A stretch of DNA of 50,429 bases from Companilactobacillus huachuanensis (GTDB lineage: Bacteria > Bacillota > Bacilli > Lactobacillales > Lactobacillaceae): NCBI RefSeq assembly GCF_005404815.1, contig NZ_BJDF01000001.1, forward strand, positions 1 through 50,429, given 5' to 3'. Positions 33,827 through 42,441 of the stretch are shown one piece after another. Under the pieces are notes generated by a model. The model saw only the letters and a program-made list of their open reading frames with translations. It was not told the DNA's origin and ran no database searches. Numbering within the stretch: position 1 is the stretch's first letter; each line of letters opens with the position of its first letter. The translations under genes and the position numbers were made by a program.

Positions 33827-34150
33827 ACTAAAGGTTGAAAGTTTAGTTAAGTATGCCGTTTCCAGAGCTGAGAGTATTCAATTGCTGCGCGGAACGGCCC
33901 GAGCCTGGGAAGCGGTCTCGAACCTCGGTTGAAGCCTCGCAAAACCCGCGAGTCTTCAACACGTCCGGTGGTGTAATTGCTGAAGCAATAACGCCACTTT
34001 CGCTGCAAATGAATACTCTCAGCTCTTCCAACTTGTTGGTTTTTTTAATGAAAGGAATAATAAAGCAAAACTCCTGATTATTTATATAAATTAACTCTAG
34101 GTCGGTAACAACAATGGTTATATTAGTTTTTCACCTTTCAATCTTTACTT
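33827..34150 (+). repeat. Cloverleaf repeat copy 8 with both terminal repeats
   Basis: Long form: left terminal repeat ACTAAAGGTTGAAAGTTTAG, core 33855-34033 (stem GAGCTGAGAGTATTCA and partner, hairpin 2 CTCGC/GCGAG, hairpin 3 GTGGTGT-AATTGC/GCAAT-AACGCCAC), AT-rich tail, right terminal repeat CACCTTTCAATCTTTACTT. Nearly identical in its core to copy 2. It lies in the 660-base gap upstream of hflX; 33596-33826 holds AT-rich promoter sequence only. Confidence 0.9.
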
Positions 34151-34274
34151 TTTTATTCAATTATTTCTTTATTATATGAGTTCAGGACTTAATAATAGTG
34201 TGTTCAAGATATATTGATTCTTGTAAGAGTGACATTTAGTAGTATTGTGATAATAAATGATACGAGGCAATATT

Positions 34275-34559
34275 ATGGATAAAAATGAATTGATGAAATT
34301 AATTGATAATGCCGCTCAGGATGAAACTGTTAAGAGCGACCAAGGATTGTTCAACGCTTTGATGTTAGCTTACAAAGATTTGGATAATGATGAAGAAGAA
34401 ATTAGATGCGTTGTTCGAAAATTAGGTGGTGTTGTTTCTACTTACTTGATGACACATCAATATAAAGCTCCACAGGATCTTATGTTATTGGCAAAGGCTA
34501 TTCAAAAGGATGACCAGAGCTTCTGGAAAGGCACTGGAATTAGTCATTTATTCTGGTAA
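34275..34559 (+). CDS. Small helical hypothetical protein
   Basis: 94 residues from ATG 34275 (SD ACGAGG). Soluble, acidic in the first half (DLDNDEEEIRC), predicted mostly helical, with an aromatic end (SFWKGTGISHLFW). I do not recognise a family with certainty; size and helix content would fit a bacteriocin-immunity-like four-helix protein, but no bacteriocin gene is next to it. A terminator follows. Confidence 0.6.
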   Translation: MDKNELMKLIDNAAQDETVKSDQGLFNALMLAYKDLDNDEEEIRCVVRKLGGVVSTYLMTHQYKAPQDLMLLAKAIQKDDQSFWKGTGISHLFW

Positions 34560-34565
34560 TGAATA

Positions 34566-34608
34566 AGCAGTTAATCTTAGGTATTTCTGAGATTAACTGC
34601 TTTTTGTT
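34566..34608 (+). terminator. Terminator after the helical protein gene
   Basis: AGCAGTTAATCTTA and GAGATTAACTGCT form a stem followed by five Ts. Bases 34609-34893 are AT-rich; a TATAAT at ~34742 may be the -10 of the following transporter gene, and no other gene is visible. Confidence 0.8.
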
Positions 34609-34893
34609 TTATAAAAATCAGAAGGTCGAATGTCTGAAATGTGTTTAGTCATATCAGTGCGTCTGGAAGTACTTGTTAAAAAAGCGGAAAATTATTAACG
34701 TTCTAATTAAATTAAAAAATTGTTTTTTTTGTTCATTGAATTATAATCTACACATGGTTTGGTTATCACAAAACGCTGATTTAATCAGAGCCGTTGATCG
34801 AACTTTAAAATTAGAGAAAAGTTAGAATGCTTTATTGTCTGCAAATTTATTTTGGCGAATCAGTACTAACTTTATACGAAAAGGGTCCTTATT

Positions 34894-36141
34894 ATGGGGA
34901 AACAAGTAAAATCGGGAGTTCAAATATCTTTAGCGACAAGTAGTTTATTTATAGGATCCTTTGTTAGTGAACTTTTTACGTTTGCTTTGGGGATGTACGT
35001 GCTCAAGTTTTATAAATCCAGTATCCTATTCTCATTGATAATTTTTATTGGTCCATTTTTATCATTTATTTTTAGCCCATTCATCGGACACTTGGTTGAC
35101 CACTTTGATCACAAAAGGATTGTTATTATTGCGCAGATCTCCAGTACTTTAGTCTTATCGATTGCCACATATTTTCTATTTGTTGTTGGAAATAAGACGT
35201 ATTTTCCAGCGATTATTGTAGTTTTGGCAGGGTTGTTGGAACTTTGTGATTCGTTTCAATCCACAGCTTATAAGGCCTCGACCACTGGAGTTGTATTGCC
35301 AGCTGATCAGCAGAAATTAATTGCGCTGGAGCAAGGTGTAAATATTATTGCAAGTTTGGTGAGTCCAATTCTTGGCGGAAGTTTGTTCGCTGTTATTCCA
35401 GTGATTTCTTTCTTTATCCTGGATATTATTGGAGAAATCGTGGCTTTAATTTTGATATTATTTCTTGATTTTAATTTTGCCGGAGTTGTTAAGGTCAATG
35501 AGAAACCCGTGGAACAATCGATACTTTTGGACTCAAAAGAAGCTTTGTCATTTATTAAGAGTGACAAAATATTGACTTCAATGGCAATTTTCGGTATCCT
35601 AGCCAATTTCAGTATGGCGGCAATTAACGTTGGTATACCTTATGTGTTAGTTACTTTGTTTAATATGAAGACAACACTCTTTGGTATAGTTCAAGCATTG
35701 TCAGCAGTGGGGATGTTGACGGCTAGCATTCTGTGGAGTGTAAAGCATGTCAAAACCAGTTTAACCAGAATGACAGGGATATTTGGATTATTGACGACAG
35801 CAAGTTTTATTTTGTTCTGTTTACCGCTTTTCACAAAATTGAATATTTTTTTCGTATACGCAATTTCGATGTTAATTTTAGGAATGTCTGTTACTTCAAT
35901 AAATATGCCAGTCTCAATATATATCAGAACGAAAATCCCGTTTGAAATTCAAGGACGAGTAAATGCTTTTTTCAATTCAGCTGTAAGTGTCCTGACACCA
36001 GTTGGAACAGCAGTTTTTGGCATACTATTCAACAAAGTTTCGCCGATTATATTGTTTGGAATCACCGGTGCAATTTTATTGATACTTTCCATCTTCATGT
36101 TGTCCGTTGGAACTGAAAAAAAAACGACCAAAACCCTATAG
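34894..36141 (+). CDS. MFS transporter (MFS_3 / macrolide-efflux-like)
   Basis: 415 residues with ~12 hydrophobic segments. It opens with SGVQISLATSSLFIGSFVSELFTFALGMYVL and the loop PFIGHLVDHFDHKRIVI, which resembles the MFS_3 group (MefA-like efflux and enterobactin-exporter-like proteins). The loop-8/9 IRTKIPFEIQGRVNAFFNS is also typical. Weak SD (AAAAGGG) before ATG. Its 3' end overlaps the stop region of the minus-strand small gene by 6 bases. Confidence 0.8.
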   Translation: MGKQVKSGVQISLATSSLFIGSFVSELFTFALGMYVLKFYKSSILFSLIIFIGPFLSFIFSPFIGHLVDHFDHKRIVIIAQISSTLVLSIATYFLFVVGNKTYFPAIIVVLAGLLELCDSFQSTAYKASTTGVVLPADQQKLIALEQGVNIIASLVSPILGGSLFAVIPVISFFILDIIGEIVALILILFLDFNFAGVVKVNEKPVEQSILLDSKEALSFIKSDKILTSMAIFGILANFSMAAINVGIPYVLVTLFNMKTTLFGIVQALSAVGMLTASILWSVKHVKTSLTRMTGIFGLLTTASFILFCLPLFTKLNIFFVYAISMLILGMSVTSINMPVSIYIRTKIPFEIQGRVNAFFNSAVSVLTPVGTAVFGILFNKVSPIILFGITGAILLILSIFMLSVGTEKKTTKTL

Positions 36142-36342
36142 AATAGGATTTTGATCGTCATCTTTTTTAGGCTTAGGTTTGCGGAAAAGGCTAAGTAGTA
36201 AGAAAACAATACCGGAAATGAAAAAAATGGCATCAACTAATATCCAAGTTGATTTAATAGAATGAGCGGTAAAAACGATGCCAACAACGAACATAGCGAC
36301 AGCGTACCAAAAGTTAATGGTCTTATAAAACAATTTATTCAT
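36136..36342 (-). CDS. Small two-TM membrane protein
   Basis: 68 residues from ATG 36342 (SD GGAG 9 bases upstream; the earlier ATG overlaps this SD). Two hydrophobic helices (about 10-28 and 32-54) and a charged tail (FRKPKPKKDDDQNP). No family recognised. Convergent with the MFS gene, with overlapping stops. Confidence 0.6.
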   Translation of the reverse strand: MNKLFYKTINFWYAVAMFVVGIVFTAHSIKSTWILVDAIFFISGIVFLLLSLFRKPKPKKDDDQNPIL

Positions 36343-36388
36343 ATATATAATCTCCAAAGTAATAAAAATGTATACGTTTTATTATACA

Positions 36389-36690
36389 CCTAAAGGTTGG
36401 AAGTTTAGTTAAGTATGCCGTTTCCAGAGCTGAGAGTATTCAATTGCTGCGCGGAATGATCTGAGTCAAAATGTGATCTCGAACTTCAGTTGAGGCAGAG
36501 CAAAATCCGCGGGCCTTCAATACTCTGGATGGAGTAAGGACTAAGGTCCTAACACCACTTTTGCTACAAACGAATACTCTCAGATTTTCCAACGAAGTTA
36601 TTTTTTTAATGGCAGGAACAATAAAACAAAGACCACTTAATTAAATAAATTGGCCCTAGGCTTATAACAACAATGGTTATATTAATTTTT
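36389..36690 (+). repeat. Cloverleaf repeat copy 9 (degenerate)
   Basis: Left terminal repeat CTAAAGGTTGGAAGTTTAG; core 36418-36594 with many point changes (GGAATGATCTGAG, GTGATCTCGAACTTCAG, GGATGGAGTAAGGAC). The outer stem is still pairable (GAGCTGAGAGTATTC with GAATACTCTCAGA). The right terminal repeat is lost. It looks like a decaying old copy. Confidence 0.8.
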
Positions 36691-36786
36691 TCTCGCGACT
36701 GGAGGCGGCAGATATAGAGAAAAGTGAGCTAAAGCATATCTATTATTAAGGAAATCAGTTATATTTATATACGGGTGAAAAGACAA

Positions 36787-37137
36787 ATGGAATATTCTAA
36801 ACAGAAGTTATTGCTATCGATATTGATGAATTTCGATGAATCATTTAACAAACAGATTAATGAATCAGCGATTAATCAAGAGATGGGGCAATTTATCAAG
36901 CTATCTGTCCAAGAACTCTCGGAGAAACAATATCGTGGTTCGCTTTTTGATAAGAAAATTGATCAACTCATTAGTAAGGTCAATCATGAGCGTAATACGA
37001 ATAAATTGATTTTCAATGATTATACAGGTCGACTTTGGGACCAAATCTTACAAATAAAACAACGGACAACTAGCTTTGAAACAGCCTATTCTTTGATAGA
37101 TATCCTAAGTACAAAAAATGCCTCTCTTAAATTATAA
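36787..37137 (+). CDS. Helical hypothetical protein, possibly immunity-like
   Basis: 116 residues from ATG 36787 (SD GGGTGA at ~36773, spacing ~8); a GTG 12 bases up has no SD. Soluble, Lys/Gln-rich, predicted to be four or more helices (MEYSKQKLLLSILMNF ... TAYSLIDILSTKN). Not recognised. The intrinsic terminator overlaps the last codons, and a repeat follows. Confidence 0.55.
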   Translation: MEYSKQKLLLSILMNFDESFNKQINESAINQEMGQFIKLSVQELSEKQYRGSLFDKKIDQLISKVNHERNTNKLIFNDYTGRLWDQILQIKQRTTSFETAYSLIDILSTKNASLKL

Positions 37138-37158
37138 GAGAAGCATTTCTTTGTTAAA
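37117..37158 (+). terminator. Terminator overlapping the 3' end of the helical gene
   Basis: AATGCCTCTCTTA and AAGAGAAGCATT pair around an AT loop; a TTTCTTTG tail follows. Confidence 0.7.
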
Positions 37159-37168
37159 ATTATTAAAA

Positions 37169-37500
37169 GTATGCCGTTTCCAGAGCTGAAAGTATTCATA
37201 TGCTGCGCGGTACAATTCGAGCCAAAAGGCGGTCTCGAATCTCGGTTGAAGACTTACCCAGAACCGGTAAGTCTCCAACACGCCCGGTGGTGTAAGAGTA
37301 AAGTTCTAACGCCACTTTCGCTGCAAATGAATACTTTCAGCTCTTCCAACTAGTTTTTTAATAATAAGAATGTCCAATTGTAATCTTTGCGATTGTAATC
37401 TTTTACTATTTTTACTATTTAAATAAATTGGTAAATAAATTGAATTTAGAACTTTCACAGCAATGGGCACATCAATTTTTAATCTTTCAATCTTTCGCTA
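37169..37500 (+). repeat. Cloverleaf repeat copy 10
   Basis: Core 37173-37351: stem GAGCTGAAAGTATTCA and partner (as copy 6), hairpin 2 GACTTACC/GGTAAGTC, hairpin 3 partly degenerate (GTGGTGT-AAGAG / TTCTAACGCCAC). The AT-rich tail resembles copy 6 with a small internal duplication (TTTACTATTT). The right terminal repeat is degenerate (AATCTTTCAATCTTTCGC); the left is absent. Confidence 0.85.
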
Positions 37501-37539
37501 TAAGGATAAAAATTTATTATTATTCAATCAGGAACACTA

Positions 37540-37600
37540 AAAAAGCAGTTGCTTTTCACTTGGTGAAATATTTCCGAGTAAATAACAACTGCTAATTTTT
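37540..37600 (-). terminator. Terminator of the minus-strand membrane-protein gene
   Basis: AGCAGTTG/CAACTGCT stem around a long loop with internal pairing (TTCACTTGGTGAA). T-rich flanks on both strands. Confidence 0.65.
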
Positions 37601-37604
37601 ATCA

Positions 37605-38192
37605 TCAGTTAAAGCTGATTTTATGGTTCGGGTAATTGATGATTTTAATTTGAGCATCATCGAGGCTGTCGAAGAATTGATTTAATTTTTCGATAGTTTT
37701 TTTACTGCCGTAAGCATAATCGCGAGAAACACTTAATTTAATAGTTTGACCATCTTTCATGATTAATTCCAAGTCAATCGGATTTTTTATCATCGAAAGT
37801 ATTGGCGTCAAAATGGCGTAGTAAGCTGTAACTTGTAGAGGAACAGTTATTTCTGCAGGATTAGCGATTTTACCAGTGACAGTAATTGATTGGATATCCT
37901 GTTTATTGATAGTTGTTAATTGATTTTTAAATGGGAAAAGCATCATTTGAAGTCGATTTGAGATTTTGTGAGTATCGTTATAACGGATCATATCGTGGTC
38001 AGCTTCCCAATAATTGAACGTCATAGGCAAAGTTGATAAGTAATAAACGAAGAAAATAACACTGAAAACTAGGATACTAAGTAAATAAGCAGTGAGCCAA
38101 TTAAATTTAATCGCCGCACTAAGTGGAATTAACGTAAAGAATATACTAACAAGTAGTGGTCTATAAGTAACTTTCTTACCGAATTTTAACAT
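37605..38192 (-). CDS. MLKFGKK-family membrane protein, paralogue 1
   Basis: 195 residues. I place the start at ATG 38192 (SD AAGGAAGG) because two paralogues begin with the same MLKFGKK; the upstream extension is out of keeping. Two N-terminal helices (about 12-30 and 32-52), a conserved FNYWEADHDMIRYND stretch, then a PH/YdbT-like beta-rich cytoplasmic domain (LFPFKNQLTTINKQDIQSITV ... LELIMKDGQTIKLSVSRDYAYG) ending in a helix. The same architecture without the first residues occurs at the C-terminus of the XRE regulator at 49628. Function unknown; the family surrounds the two-kinase locus. Confidence 0.65.
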   Translation of the reverse strand: MLKFGKKVTYRPLLVSIFFTLIPLSAAIKFNWLTAYLLSILVFSVIFFVYYLSTLPMTFNYWEADHDMIRYNDTHKISNRLQMMLFPFKNQLTTINKQDIQSITVTGKIANPAEITVPLQVTAYYAILTPILSMIKNPIDLELIMKDGQTIKLSVSRDYAYGSKKTIEKLNQFFDSLDDAQIKIINYPNHKISFN

Positions 38193-38252
38193 GATAATTA
38201 CCTTCCTTTTTTGAAGTATGCATTCATGAATGGTTTCCTTGTTTACAACTAA

Positions 38253-38286
38253 ATTATAGGAATCATGAGGGTAATAATGCACGCAC
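38253..38286 (-). promoter_or_regulatory. Promoter with shared -35 element
   Basis: Minus strand: GTGCGTGCAT (38277-38286), then 18 bases, then TATAAT (38253-38258). The same element with the same 18-base spacer occurs at 49571-49604 before the XRE gene, suggesting common control of these two family members. Confidence 0.55.
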
Positions 38287-38329
38287 TTATCGGTTGCAAG
38301 TATGTCTGAGACCGTTATAACGATAAGAA

Positions 38330-38932
38330 TCAGACGGTAGGAGTTGAAAGATGTTTTCTATCTTCAGGTATCTTTGCTTTTACGGGAATAGTTCCCAGAC
38401 TTTTGAAGAAAGCATCAAGTTTATCAAGCGTATCGTCACGACTATAAGCATAATCACGAGCAACACTCAATTCAATTGTTGAATTATCTTTTAGAGTCAA
38501 GACGACACTATCTGGATGATGAATCATGGATAGAACTGGTGAAAGAACTGCTGGCCCGGCTCCGAAAGGAATCGCCATGGGCATTTCATAATTGGTACTC
38601 AGATCACCAATTACCGTTGCTAATTTAATGTCGCTTTTTTTGATAGTCACCATTTTAGCAGCGAATGGATCCACCATACCTAAGAGACGATATTTCCAGG
38701 TCTGAATGTCACAATATTTAATCTCATCGGTATCAGATGTCCAATATACGAATAAAGTCGGTATATTCGGGAAATAATAGGCAAAGAAAACATATAGAAA
38801 AAATGGTAGTCCGATTAATAGTCCTAAAAAAAACGATTTAAAAGAGTCTCCTGCTGCAACTGCTGGTAATGCAGCGATTAGTAGGCTGATAAGTAGTGGT
38901 CTGTAATTTATTTTCTTGCCGAATTTCAACAT
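38330..38932 (-). CDS. MLKFGKK-family membrane protein, paralogue 2
   Basis: 200 residues beginning MLKFGKKINYRPLL. Two N-terminal hydrophobic segments (~12-28 and 32-53), then VYWTSDTDEIKYCD, a beta-rich domain (DPFAAKMVTIKKSDIKLATVIGD ... VVLTLKDNSTIELSVARDYAYS) and a final helix (LDKLDAFFKSLG). Close in layout to paralogue 1. An operator like those of the kinase operon lies upstream at 39006-39041, so it may belong to that regulon. Confidence 0.65.
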   Translation of the reverse strand: MLKFGKKINYRPLLISLLIAALPAVAAGDSFKSFFLGLLIGLPFFLYVFFAYYFPNIPTLFVYWTSDTDEIKYCDIQTWKYRLLGMVDPFAAKMVTIKKSDIKLATVIGDLSTNYEMPMAIPFGAGPAVLSPVLSMIHHPDSVVLTLKDNSTIELSVARDYAYSRDDTLDKLDAFFKSLGTIPVKAKIPEDRKHLSTPTV

Positions 38933-39005
38933 AATAATGGCCCTCTTTGAATTAAATTATTCTGATTACACCTATAATCTAGCATTAGGTGAGGTCACAG
39001 GAATG

Positions 39006-39041
39006 AAGATATCTTGAAATAGGGTGGATTTGTTCCTGAAT
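39006..39041 (-). promoter_or_regulatory. Candidate LytTR-type operator upstream of paralogue 2
   Basis: On the minus strand TTCAGGA and TTCAAGA occur as direct repeats 22 bp apart, followed by TATCTT. The same arrangement occurs twice near 42449-42509. Direct repeats about two helical turns apart are the normal target of AgrA/ComE-type regulators. Confidence 0.55.
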
Positions 39042-39045
39042 GGAA

Positions 39046-39795
39046 TTAAAGTGTTTCTTGGATGATATTTTTGAGCTTTTTAGATTTACCAATAGAAAAT
39101 TTTTGGGTCGTGCCGTCATTGAAGCCAACTTCTCGAATTGCAAAGTCCACGTGATGAATGTTCTCAGGATTGATCAAACAAGAACGACTAATTCTAAATA
39201 AAAACGGATATTTCTTTTCTAATTCAGTTAATTTGCCATAGAATTCAAATTTGCCGTTGGTTGAATCTAGGTTCAAACGGTGTGGAATATCTGAAGCTTC
39301 AAGAAAGATAACTTCGGACTTGTCTAAATTGTAAACTTGGCTGCCGACCTCAAATGAGAACCCCTTCTTTTGAACCGAACGAGTTTCGTCGATAATTTGC
39401 TTGGCATAGTCTAAAGTGTCGTAAATTTCTTGACGATAATCGTCTAAAGGCTGGTCTTTTTCAATAAAATCTAGAGCAGCCACTTTTCGTTTCAAAGTTA
39501 ATGGAGCAAGTTCATCGTGAGTCGTAACGAAAATGATTTCAGCTTGAACATCTTTTTTTCGAATAATTGCCGCTAATTGGATACCATCAATTTCGGCTTG
39601 TAAATCAATATCAAGAAAATAAATTCCATTCTTAGGTTCAAACTTGTCCAAATAATCAATGACTTGCTGTGGGTCAGCAGTCTCCAGCGCTACTTTGAAG
39701 AGGTCACTGTGAAATATCATATAATTCTCAACCAATTTATCCAACTGTTGCAGTTGAATTTGATTGTCTTCGCACATGATGATTGGGTAACTCAT
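39046..39795 (-). CDS. LytTR-type response regulator (AgrA/ComE-like)
   Basis: 249 residues. Receiver domain 1-~120 with acidic pocket CEDN (Glu9, Asp10), phospho-acceptor Asp62 in YFLDIDL, VTTHD, and conserved Lys in FIEKDQ. LytTR DNA-binding domain ~140-249 (FEVGSQVYNLDKSEVIFLEA ... RISRSCLINPENIHHVDF). It is the output of the two kinases encoded directly upstream; ATGA overlap with the second kinase gene. It probably binds the TTCAGGA direct repeats nearby. Confidence 0.92.
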   Translation of the reverse strand: MSYPIIMCEDNQIQLQQLDKLVENYMIFHSDLFKVALETADPQQVIDYLDKFEPKNGIYFLDIDLQAEIDGIQLAAIIRKKDVQAEIIFVTTHDELAPLTLKRKVAALDFIEKDQPLDDYRQEIYDTLDYAKQIIDETRSVQKKGFSFEVGSQVYNLDKSEVIFLEASDIPHRLNLDSTNGKFEFYGKLTELEKKYPFLFRISRSCLINPENIHHVDFAIREVGFNDGTTQKFSIGKSKKLKNIIQETL

Positions 39796-41072
39796 TTTTT
39801 ATCCTCCTGGGTGATTAATGTGATGTGGAATCGAAACCACTTAGCATTTTTACTGTGTTGAATAAAGACATTGGAATTTTTTTTCTTTAATTCTTTGACA
39901 TGAAGTAGGTCTAAATAGTCTTGTTCCCGTTCAGTAGTTGGTAAATTGGCTAATGTGTTATTGATCAAAAATGCCAGTTGATTATTCTCCTGAGTGATAG
40001 CCAATTTGATTTTGCCGTGTTCTTGCTGTTCGGTAAAATGAATTGCGTTGTCGATAGCTTGATCTAATAGGCGTATAAGGTCAAAAATATTAATCGGTAA
40101 ATTATCCACCTGATCGGTACAATTGAAAAAACAGACGATATTCTTTTGATTGATGGTATTTAATTTGCTGATCAGGAGACTCTTCAAATAAGGATTTTTA
40201 ACATTCTTGAGATCGTGATATAAATCCATCGATAAATTATTCAAATAATCATCAGAATAATTTTCGAGATTATCCAGGGCTTGATTCATGGCAAAATAAT
40301 CTTCTTGATCGGCTACAGTTTTTAAACTGAAAAGTAAGTTTTTATAATCGTGTTTAAAATGACGCAATTTTAATTGATCTCGTTCCAATTGATCAGTGTA
40401 TAGTTTCAGATTTTTCACTTGTTCTTCAGAGAAACGATCCCGATAGACTTTACGTTGACGACGTCTAGCAAAACTGAAGATCAAAATAATGAAAATACAT
40501 TGGATGACTATAAAAATAAAAACACCAGTAATTAATCCGGCATATGCTCGGAAATGTTGAGTTAGCTTGAGAAACATGAAAAGGATAATGTAGACGTAAC
40601 CGAGTACGATACAGGTCATCGGATTTTGGCGTGATTGAAAGAAATTATTTAGTTTGAAGTAATTATAGAAATAAACAAATGTAATTGAGAAGATGAATTC
40701 TATCAAATTGATTGTCAGATTGAAACCATATGAGACCACATCTGGATTGGGGAAAAAATTCATCAGAATTGGGCTAGGAATGATAATAGCGAGAAATTTG
40801 ATGAGAAAACTCAATAAAATAATATTGATGAGGTAATAATCGATTTTCTTATTGGACCAGAGTACAAAATAAATAATTATCGCAATGAGTAAATTAGCGT
40901 AACCGGATAAAAAGATATTTAGGGTAATAGAAATTAACAAAAGTGCCCCATAACTGAGTGTTTTGCGTTGGATAGAAAATTTAGAATGATAAATTAAACT
41001 GAATGTATAGTAGAAAATTGTCCAGGCAAAGCAGATTCGCATTAAGTGCGGCCCGGTAAGAAATAACGTCAT
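39792..41072 (-). CDS. AgrC-type histidine kinase, His-donor but G-box-deficient
   Basis: 426 residues. About six N-terminal helices (1-200), then a dimerisation helix with phospho-acceptor His241 in LRHFKHDYKN, the normal HPK10 motif. The ATPase domain is abnormal: the N-box is DNAIHFT instead of DNAIEAT, and after NNTLANL the sequence goes to EREQDYLDLLHVKELKKKN without the Gly-rich box that its neighbour has (HSGLGMVNV). ATP binding should therefore be weak or absent. It overlaps the regulator gene by 4 bases and follows the first kinase gene by 14. SD GGGGAG. Probable partner of the first kinase. Confidence 0.88.
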   Translation of the reverse strand: MTLFLTGPHLMRICFAWTIFYYTFSLIYHSKFSIQRKTLSYGALLLISITLNIFLSGYANLLIAIIIYFVLWSNKKIDYYLINIILLSFLIKFLAIIIPSPILMNFFPNPDVVSYGFNLTINLIEFIFSITFVYFYNYFKLNNFFQSRQNPMTCIVLGYVYIILFMFLKLTQHFRAYAGLITGVFIFIVIQCIFIILIFSFARRRQRKVYRDRFSEEQVKNLKLYTDQLERDQLKLRHFKHDYKNLLFSLKTVADQEDYFAMNQALDNLENYSDDYLNNLSMDLYHDLKNVKNPYLKSLLISKLNTINQKNIVCFFNCTDQVDNLPINIFDLIRLLDQAIDNAIHFTEQQEHGKIKLAITQENNQLAFLINNTLANLPTTEREQDYLDLLHVKELKKKNSNVFIQHSKNAKWFRFHITLITQEDKK

Positions 41073-41086
41073 ATATACTCCCCAAA

Positions 41087-42382
41087 TTATTTAATAATTA
41101 CAAGATTTAGATTAAACCACGTGTCATTTTTACGGTACTGAACAAACAAGTTTGGATACTTCTTTTTGATATCTTGAACATTGACCATACCTAACCCCGA
41201 GTGCTGCTGCTTAGTAGTAAAACCTTCTTGCATCATGTCAGAAATATCGATTTTTTCCTCAATCGTGTTATTAATGACAAATGATAGTTGTGTCACTTCT
41301 TGAATAATTGCAATTTGAATTTCGCCATTACTTTGGTCCTTAGTGGCCTCAATTGCGTTGTCGATTGAAATTCCCAAAAGTCGAACGAGATCAAAAATAT
41401 TTATTAGACCATCGTTAACGGCATCGCGACATTCGAAATGACAAGTGATGTTATTTTGATTAATTAGTGTGAGTTTACTGATTAAAAGGCTCTTTAGATA
41501 GGGGTTCTGGACGTTGTTGAGGTCCTTAAACAGTTGCATCGAAATATTGTCGAAGTAACTGTTGGAATAATCTTCCAAGTTCCCTAAAGAAGTCCTCATC
41601 TCTTGGTAATCGCCAATTTTAGCAATTTTTCTTAAACTAGAAATCGTACCTTTATAGTTTCTTTCAAAGCCACGAAGTTTAATCTGGTCGGTTTCCAGTT
41701 GATCAGTATACATTTTGAGATTTTTTAGTTGTTCTTTAGTCAGCTCACGAGTATAAGTTTCAGCCTGAGTTTGGCTGCCTTTGAGAAAGACAATAACGAT
41801 GAAGAAACATTGAATCAGAATGAAGAGCATGATTCCGGAGATTAAGTCTGAATAAGCTCGATAGTGCTGAATTATTCGCATGAAAAAGAAGATAACTATG
41901 AATAAATAGGCAATTAAAAGGCCAAATAGAGCTGAGTGAGCAATGTTCCAATTCTCTTCGATATTAAAATGTTTATATAAAACAACGAAAATTACGGAAA
42001 TGACAAGCTGAATTAGAAGAGTTCCAGAAACGAATAGTATGCTGCCCCAGAGTGTTTTAGTCGAAATTCTTTCAACAGTGAAGAAGAGTGCGGTCGTATT
42101 AGCCAATGTTTCGGCCAGCAGTTGAATCAGGGAACTTAAGAGAATTGTATTAATTAGTAGCAGTTTAGATTTCTGCTGCCATTGAAAAATTAAATACAGC
42201 ACTATGGCATCAATGAAATAGGCGTAATTGGGAAGGAAGAAGGCCGTTATAACGATTAAACAAGAAGATATTAGAAGAAGATAATTTTTTTGAGGTCGAT
42301 AGATGCTGCTAAAGACGCAGAAAAAAATTAGTCCTGACAATACGTGACCAATGACGTTAATCGTCGGATCTATATAAATCAT
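41087..42382 (-). CDS. AgrC-type histidine kinase homologue lacking the acceptor His
   Basis: 431 residues, collinear with its neighbour: ~6 N-terminal helices, then NLKMYTDQLETDQIKLRGFERNYKG, where the acceptor position (241) is Arg encoded by AGA and the next residue is Asn instead of Asp. The ATPase domain is intact: N-box DNAIEAT (341-347) and G-box HSGLGMVNV (394-402). It can probably bind ATP but cannot autophosphorylate on the usual His. First gene of the operon. Its SD region is unusually G-rich (GGTAGGGGGGATTCG before ATG) and matches C-rich sRNA loops. Confidence 0.88.
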   Translation of the reverse strand: MIYIDPTINVIGHVLSGLIFFCVFSSIYRPQKNYLLLISSCLIVITAFFLPNYAYFIDAIVLYLIFQWQQKSKLLLINTILLSSLIQLLAETLANTTALFFTVERISTKTLWGSILFVSGTLLIQLVISVIFVVLYKHFNIEENWNIAHSALFGLLIAYLFIVIFFFMRIIQHYRAYSDLISGIMLFILIQCFFIVIVFLKGSQTQAETYTRELTKEQLKNLKMYTDQLETDQIKLRGFERNYKGTISSLRKIAKIGDYQEMRTSLGNLEDYSNSYFDNISMQLFKDLNNVQNPYLKSLLISKLTLINQNNITCHFECRDAVNDGLINIFDLVRLLGISIDNAIEATKDQSNGEIQIAIIQEVTQLSFVINNTIEEKIDISDMMQEGFTTKQQHSGLGMVNVQDIKKKYPNLFVQYRKNDTWFNLNLVIIK

Positions 42383-42441
42383 CGAATCCCCCCTACCTAT
42401 ATCAATAGATTAATTATCACATATAATTAATCACTAAAAAT

